A DNA stretch of 28,117 nt, from positions 1-28,117 of the forward strand of contig CBFHIO010000009.1 in the NCBI GenBank assembly GCA_965656035.1, given 5' to 3'. Every line of letters starts with the position of its first letter. Positions within the stretch are counted from its first letter, which is position 1. The position numbers and the translations under genes were made by a program. Of this stretch, positions 24,135 to 28,117 are shown in pieces. The notes beneath the pieces are model-generated. The model was not told where the DNA came from and ran no database searches. It worked only from the letters and a program-made list of their open reading frames with translations. The stretch comes from SCGC-AAA076-P13 sp965656035. Lineage in GTDB: Bacteria > Pseudomonadota > Gammaproteobacteria > Magnimaribacterales > D2472.

Positions 24135-24158
24135 TTGCCACCTTTAGGGAGTATTAAT

Positions 24159-24479
24159 ATGTACGCAGTAATAGAATCAGGTGGAAAACAACATAAAGTT
24201 GAGAAGGGTATGACTTTGCCTGTAGATTTACTAAAGGATGCACCTGGAACAAAAATTACATTTGAAAATGTTCTGCTATATGTTGATGATAAAAATGTTG
24301 AAATTGGTCAACCATATTTATCTAATGTGAAGGTTACCGCTGAGGTGGTCGATGTAGTAAAATCAGAAAAAATATCTATTTTGCGTTTTAGAAGAAGAAA
24401 GCACAGCATGACCAAAACGGGTCACAGAGCTAGACATTCACAAGTTAAAATAAAAGATATTAAACTAGAGAGTAAATAA
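24159..24479 (+). CDS. rplU: Ribosomal protein bL21
   Basis: Large-subunit protein that binds 23S rRNA and interacts with bL20. It has 106 residues (E. coli 103). An upstream in-frame ATG at 24051 would add 36 residues, but it lies before the promoter and the family starts at MYAVIESGGKQHKV. ATG at 24159 has AGGGAG seven bases upstream. The basic FRRRKHSMTKTGHRARHSQ segment and IKDI end are diagnostic. One-base overlap with rpmA (TAATG). Confidence 0.97.
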   Translation: MYAVIESGGKQHKVEKGMTLPVDLLKDAPGTKITFENVLLYVDDKNVEIGQPYLSNVKVTAEVVDVVKSEKISILRFRRRKHSMTKTGHRARHSQVKIKDIKLESK

Positions 24480-24736
24480 TGGCACATAAGAAAGCAGGTG
24501 GTTCTAGTAAGAACGGTAGAGATTCCAACGCCAAGAGACTTGGCGTAAAGAGATTTGGCGGTCAGGTTGTAAAAGCAGGTGAAATATTAATACGTCAAAG
24601 AGGCACAAATACTCATCCTGGGATTAATGTTGGCATTGGAAAAGATGATACTCTTTTTGCTAAAGCAGCTGGTGTTGTTCAATTTACTTACAAGGGACCA
24701 AAAAGTAGAAAAACTGCAAACGTTATTCCTCAATAA
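24479..24736 (+). CDS. rpmA: Ribosomal protein bL27
   Basis: Large-subunit protein whose N-terminal tail reaches the peptidyl transferase centre. It has 85 residues, as in E. coli. It begins MAHKKAGGSSKNGRDSNAKRL directly, without the cleavable N-terminal extension known from Firmicutes. GGQVVKAGEILIRQRGT and HPGINVGIGKDDTLFA complete the match. Overlaps rplU by one base; 14 bases before obgE. Confidence 0.98.
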   Translation: MAHKKAGGSSKNGRDSNAKRLGVKRFGGQVVKAGEILIRQRGTNTHPGINVGIGKDDTLFAKAAGVVQFTYKGPKSRKTANVIPQ

Positions 24737-24750
24737 CAAATCCTGAACTC

Positions 24751-25773
24751 ATGAATTTTATCGACGAGGCCTTTCTCGAAGTTAGGGCAGGGAATGGTGG
24801 TGCTGGAGCTTCAAGTTTTAGAAGAGAAAAGTACATTCCTTTTGGAGGCCCTGATGGGGGTGATGGCGGGAAGGGCGGCGACATAATTTTCCGAGTTAAC
24901 TCAAATAAAAATACCCTAATTGATTTTCAAAACAAAAGAGTCTTTATTGCTAAAAATGGAAGACCTGGAGCTGGTAAAAACAAATCAGGATCAGCTGCCG
25001 AAGATCTAATACTAGATATTCCAAAAGGCACTGTTGTTTATGATGATATCTCTAATGATGAGTTGCTGGATTGCTGTGATGACAATGCCACATACGTTAT
25101 TGCAAAAGGTGGAGATGGCGGTCAAGGAAACGCTCGATTTAAATCAAGCACCAATCAAGCTCCAAGAAAGTTTACTCTAGGCTTTGAGGGCGAGATTAGA
25201 TTTATAAGATTGGAATTAAAATCTCTTGCTGATGTTGGCTTAGTTGGTTTTCCAAATGCAGGAAAGTCAACTTTTTTAAATAAAGTATCATCTGCTAAAC
25301 CCAAGATTGGTAGCTATCCTTTTACAACTCTAAGACCTCATTTAGGAACAATCCAAGGTAGTGATTCAAGTTTTGTAATTGCTGATATACCTGGCCTTAT
25401 AGAAGGTGCATCAGAAGGTGCTGGGCTTGGTATAAAATTTTTACAACACATCTCTAGGACCGGCCTTTTACTAATATTTGTTGATTTATTTCCATCAGAT
25501 GATTTAACACCAGTAAAACAAATCCAGCTTTTAAAAAATGAGCTTGCTGCCTATAAAGACGATTTAACCCAAAAAGTTTCATGGGTAGTATGTAATAAAA
25601 TTGATTTATTAAAACCTGAACAACTATTAGATGTTTTAAAATCTATTCAGGAATCAATAAGCATAGAGAGAAAAGATATATTTTTTATATCTGCTGCTAC
25701 AGGAGAGGGTACAAAAGAACTCTTAAATGCTCTTGAAGAGCTCATTTCGAAAGATAAATTAGATTTAGCCTAA
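24751..25773 (+). CDS. obgE: Obg-family GTPase, ribosome assembly factor
   Basis: GTPase acting in late 50S assembly and linked to stringent response and cell-cycle control. It has 340 residues. The glycine-rich Obg fold covers about 1-158 (AGNGGAGASSFRREK, GGPDGGDGGKGG). The G domain follows: G1 GFPNAGKS (166-173), G2 threonines 192-193, G3 DIPG (212-215), G4 NKID (282-285) and G5 SAA (314-316). It stops soon after the G domain and lacks the acidic C-terminal extension of E. coli ObgE (390 residues). No clear Shine-Dalgarno. Its last nine bases overlap the 3' end of rpsT on the other strand. Confidence 0.97.
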   Translation: MNFIDEAFLEVRAGNGGAGASSFRREKYIPFGGPDGGDGGKGGDIIFRVNSNKNTLIDFQNKRVFIAKNGRPGAGKNKSGSAAEDLILDIPKGTVVYDDISNDELLDCCDDNATYVIAKGGDGGQGNARFKSSTNQAPRKFTLGFEGEIRFIRLELKSLADVGLVGFPNAGKSTFLNKVSSAKPKIGSYPFTTLRPHLGTIQGSDSSFVIADIPGLIEGASEGAGLGIKFLQHISRTGLLLIFVDLFPSDDLTPVKQIQLLKNELAAYKDDLTQKVSWVVCNKIDLLKPEQLLDVLKSIQESISIERKDIFFISAATGEGTKELLNALEELISKDKLDLA

Positions 25774-26028
25774 TGCTTTAACTGCTTTAGAAAGCCTGCT
25801 TTTTGTTCGCGCTGCTGCATTCTTATGTATTACTTTTTTTGATGCAGATGAATCAAGCACTTTTTCAGCATTAGTTAAAAGTTCTTTAGCTTTTACAGCA
25901 TCTTTAGCTTCAATACTAGCACGCACTGCTTTAACAGCAGTTCTTACCATTGATCGTTGAGCATGCCTTAGCTTATATGTTTCAGCATTCTGTTTTGCTC
26001 TTTTAATTGCTTGTTTAGAATTAGCCAT
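25765..26028 (-). CDS. rpsT: Ribosomal protein bS20
   Basis: Small-subunit helical-bundle protein that binds the bottom of the 30S. It has 87 residues, as in E. coli. It begins MANSKQAIKRAKQNAETYKLR and has IHKNAAARTKSRLSKAVKAL near the end, both diagnostic. The start is ATG (E. coli uses UUG). Transcribed alone on the - strand from the promoter at 26052-26080. The predicted leader of about 17 bases has no Shine-Dalgarno. Tail-to-tail overlap of nine bases with obgE. Confidence 0.97.
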   Translation of the reverse strand: MANSKQAIKRAKQNAETYKLRHAQRSMVRTAVKAVRASIEAKDAVKAKELLTNAEKVLDSSASKKVIHKNAAARTKSRLSKAVKALG

Positions 26029-26051
26029 AGTAGTTTATAAATTAGAGGCGT

Positions 26052-26080
26052 AGTTTAATGATGAATTTGTAATATGTCTA
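26052..26080 (-). promoter_or_regulatory. Sigma-70 promoter of rpsT
   Basis: On the - strand, TAGACA (26080-26075) and TAAACT (26057-26052) are 17 bp apart. The discriminator ACGCCTC follows, GC-rich and similar to the one before rpsJ (ACGCCA). A start near 26045 would leave about 17 bases before the ATG. Confidence 0.6.
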
Positions 26081-26093
26081 CAATAAATGCAAT

Positions 26094-26120
26094 AAAAAAA
26101 GGCAGCTAATGCTGCCTTTT
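26094..26120 (-). terminator. Intrinsic terminator after the TonB-dependent receptor
   Basis: GGCAGC (26101-26106) and GCTGCC (26111-26116) form a perfect six-base stem with a four-base loop. On the - strand it is followed by seven T (26100-26094), and the A/T flanks can extend the stem. It lies about 25 bases past the receptor stop and before the rpsT promoter. With TTTT on the + side it could also act in that direction. Confidence 0.9.
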
Positions 26121-26145
26121 GCCTTTATAGATAACGTTAGATTAA

Positions 26146-28117
26146 TTAAAAATTATATATAATCTCAACACCAACAACCTTACCAATCATAAGCGGAGCA
26201 AACGAACCCCAGCTTACTGGACTGATATTTCCATGTTTAACTGAGTCTTTCATATTTTTTCCATATATGCCCCAGCTCATATTTTCTGATGGTGAGTAGA
26301 AGTCTACACCCATATCAAGAATCCTTTGCTCCCCAATAATACCAAGATTAGCATCATCATAAGCAACCTCATCTCTGAATGAATATGAAACTCTTCCGTT
26401 AGCTGTCCATTTGCCGAGGGTGAAGTCTTTGGATAAGCCGATTGAGTATGTTAGATCAGCAGCTCTTGGTAAGGCAAGGTCATATTCTTCATAATTAATT
26501 ACTCCATCACCGGTAATATCATATGTTACATCATCATATTTTGCACTTAATGTTCCAAGGTTAAAATTAAGAACAAGATCATCCTGAAGCAAATAGACTA
26601 AATCTAACTCTAGGCCACTCATGCTAGCATCACCAGTATTTTTGATGTATTGAACTGGTCCAGCAGGGCCAGCTTCATTAAGTGTTCTTTGCATATCTAC
26701 AAGATCTGATGAGAAGTAAGCAAGATTGACTCTTCCTTTTTCAAAAGATTTTTTTATACCAAACTCAGTAGTTGTAACTTCTTCTTGATCGTATGGTCCA
26801 GGACCTTTTTGAGGCGTTAGAGCCAAGATAGCAGTATTTCTCATATTATATCCACCAGATCTATAGCCAATAGCTCTGTAAGCATAATAAGTTGTGTCAT
26901 CTTCATCTATATATGTAAAACCAACTCTAGGGGATGTGCTACTCCATGATTTGCTATCAATAAAATCTCTCAAACAACCACCAGAAAATATCTTACAAGA
27001 TGCCTGATCGGGACTCTGTATTAACCTTGGATTTCTACTCCCCAAGAAGTAAATATTACTTGGGCCACCTGTTGCAAGATTGGAAACACCTGCTGATAGA
27101 GAGGCCACAGAGACTGTTTTGTCTTCATCTGTGCTTCTAACACCAATATCCATTGTAAGTTGATCACTTAAGGGAATTTCAACTGTTACAAAGAAAGCCG
27201 TAGTTTCATGATTAAGATCGCCACCGCCGTTCCATTCTGTTCCGCCAAGAGTTGACGGTAAAATTCTCATTTCCTGGAATGTTAAATCTCTTTCATGAGA
27301 CATATATCCGACTAGAAGATCAAAATTATTAAATGAGCCGTTGTACCTAATTTCATGAGATGATGAACTATCTTTAAGCTTTTGTGGAGCATGAAATATA
27401 AAAGCCATTGTTCCATCAATGTCTCCCATACTATCCATTTTATAAGAATTATCACCGTATAAATAAGTGATCAAACCATCACCAAATTCAATATCTTTTT
27501 CAACTTTCAATACTAATGATTCGCCTTCGTCTTCAAGAAAGCCCTCTTCGTCAATACTCAAATCAAATGAATTTCTATCCCTATCCATACCAAAGCAGGA
27601 AGGGCCGCCTTCAAATAATTGAAAGCATTGTGCTGAAGGACCATCACCGTCAGTTTCTGTGCTTGTAAACTTTAAATTTACATTTAGTGTTTCTGATGGA
27701 TCATATACCAATGTGCCTCTAAACATAGTTGACTTTATAGCACCATGATTTTCATTGTTGAACATATTTGTATGCCAGCCATCATTGTCATTAGTATGAA
27801 CAACACCTCTAACTTTTAAAGTATCAGTGATTGGGCCACCTGAGGAATATTGAATGTATGAGTTTCTACTTGCTCCAGGACTGCCAAATCCATCATAAGC
27901 CAGCCTTAACTTAGATTCCCACTCGTCTCCTGGGTTTTTGGTGTTGATTAGAACCGCACCACCAATTGAGTTTTTACCCATGACTGTTCCTTGAGGGCCT
28001 CTAAGAACTTGAATACTTTCAATATCAAAACTATCAGAAACAGAACCATTACCAATATAGATACCATCATTTATCATCGCCACTGGAGATTCTATTGATG
28101 CAATAGATGAGTTATGT
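26146..28117 (-). CDS. TonB-dependent outer-membrane receptor, N-terminus outside window
   Basis: Outer-membrane beta-barrel transporter energised by TonB. The frame is open to the right edge; the GTG at 28081-28083 is inside the plug domain and is not the real start, since HNSSIASIESPV precedes it in frame. The plug is recognised from MINDGIYIG and DIESIQVLRGPQGTVMGKNS-type signature followed by IGGAVLINTKNP. The barrel follows, with FSYRDEV-like late strands and a final Phe (IIYNF), the usual outer-membrane assembly signal. Cysteines pair closely in two loops (AQCFQLFEGGPSC and SCKIFSGGC). A 12-residue EF-hand-like loop DITGDGVINYEE lies at 26485-26520. The substrate cannot be told from sequence; the signal peptide and TonB box are off-window. 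Confidence 0.95.
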   Translation of the reverse strand, partial: HNSSIASIESPVAMINDGIYIGNGSVSDSFDIESIQVLRGPQGTVMGKNSIGGAVLINTKNPGDEWESKLRLAYDGFGSPGASRNSYIQYSSGGPITDTLKVRGVVHTNDNDGWHTNMFNNENHGAIKSTMFRGTLVYDPSETLNVNLKFTSTETDGDGPSAQCFQLFEGGPSCFGMDRDRNSFDLSIDEEGFLEDEGESLVLKVEKDIEFGDGLITYLYGDNSYKMDSMGDIDGTMAFIFHAPQKLKDSSSSHEIRYNGSFNNFDLLVGYMSHERDLTFQEMRILPSTLGGTEWNGGGDLNHETTAFFVTVEIPLSDQLTMDIGVRSTDEDKTVSVASLSAGVSNLATGGPSNIYFLGSRNPRLIQSPDQASCKIFSGGCLRDFIDSKSWSSTSPRVGFTYIDEDDTTYYAYRAIGYRSGGYNMRNTAILALTPQKGPGPYDQEEVTTTEFGIKKSFEKGRVNLAYFSSDLVDMQRTLNEAGPAGPVQYIKNTGDASMSGLELDLVYLLQDDLVLNFNLGTLSAKYDDVTYDITGDGVINYEEYDLALPRAADLTYSIGLSKDFTLGKWTANGRVSYSFRDEVAYDDANLGIIGEQRILDMGVDFYSPSENMSWGIYGKNMKDSVKHGNISPVSWGSFAPLMIGKVVGVEIIYNF
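26485..26520 (-). other. EF-hand-like calcium loop inside the receptor
   Basis: The encoded loop DITGDGVINYEE fits the 12-residue EF-hand pattern: Asp at 1, Thr at 3, Asp at 5, Gly at 6, Ile at 8, Asn at 9 and Glu at 12. It lies in the C-terminal third of the barrel, between KYDDVTY and YDLALPRAADLTY, probably in a surface loop. Calcium binding is inferred from the motif only. Confidence 0.55.

Noticed and set aside
24051..24158. Longer N-terminus for rplU from an ATG at 24051
   Set aside because: The extra 36 residues precede the promoter and overlap the ispB start; the family begins at MYAVIESGGKQ, with an SD before 24159.
25775..25804. GCTTT/AAAGC hairpin with T-tract as obgE terminator
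   Set aside because: Possible stems are four or five bases with a loop of two to four bases and lie in rpsT codons; too weak to call.
1..28117. CRISPR arrays, insertion sequences, tRNA or rRNA genes, prophage or defence systems
   Set aside because: No repeat-spacer pattern, transposase, terminal repeats, cloverleaf or phage-like gene was seen; coding sequence accounts for nearly all bases.

Overview
The window is a 28.1 kb stretch of core chromosome from an AT-rich gammaproteobacterium. The proteins are most like gammaproteobacterial versions throughout: the RpoC SI3 region, the FabA/FabB pair, an IspB-type polyprenyl synthase, and the uvrA|ssb and ispB|rplU-rpmA-obgE neighbourhoods. Strong A+T bias, near-exclusive AGA arginine codons in ribosomal protein genes, very tight gene packing and a TonB-dependent receptor at the edge point to a streamlined marine lineage such as SAR86. 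That placement is an inference, not proof.

Layout, left to right. (1) 1-1733: the 3' part of rpoC. (2) 1736-4759: a promoter and the str operon rpsL-rpsG-fusA, with no tuf after fusA. (3) 4789-18045: a promoter and the complete S10, spc and alpha gene sets fused into one 29-gene run on the + strand. It is rpsJ, rplC, rplD, rplW, rplB, rpsS, rplV, rpsC, rplP, rpmC, rpsQ, rplN, rplX, rplE, rpsN, rpsH, rplF, rplR, rpsE, rpmD, rplO, secY, rpmJ, rpsM, rpsK, rpsD, rpoA, rplQ (28 genes plus the str set upstream), with most junctions overlapping or only a few bases apart. The 38-codon rpmJ at 15147-15263 is easily missed. (4) 18046-21368: uvrA (-) and ssb (+), divergent. (5) 21379-24065: ispB-fabA-fabB on the - strand, a tightly coupled lipid/isoprenoid operon. 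(6) 24106-25773: a promoter and rplU-rpmA-obgE on the + strand. (7) 25765-26080: rpsT (-) with its promoter, then an intrinsic terminator. (8) 26146 to the right edge: a TonB-dependent outer-membrane receptor (-) whose N-terminus lies outside the window.

Functionally almost everything serves ribosome assembly, transcription and protein export; the rest covers DNA repair and single-stranded DNA protection, unsaturated fatty acid synthesis, quinone side-chain synthesis and outer-membrane uptake. The four best ribosomal promoters (before rpsL, rpsJ, rplU and rpsT) share near-consensus sigma-70 hexamers with 17-18 bp spacing, each followed by a short GC-containing discriminator in otherwise AT-rich DNA, suggesting shared growth-rate control.

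I found no mobile element, CRISPR array, tRNA, rRNA or obviously new system. No intergenic gap exceeds 300 bases. The points of interest are compaction, missing parts (tuf, a LexA box, ordinary terminators, Shine-Dalgarno sequences in the str operon) and a calcium-loop-like insertion in the receptor.
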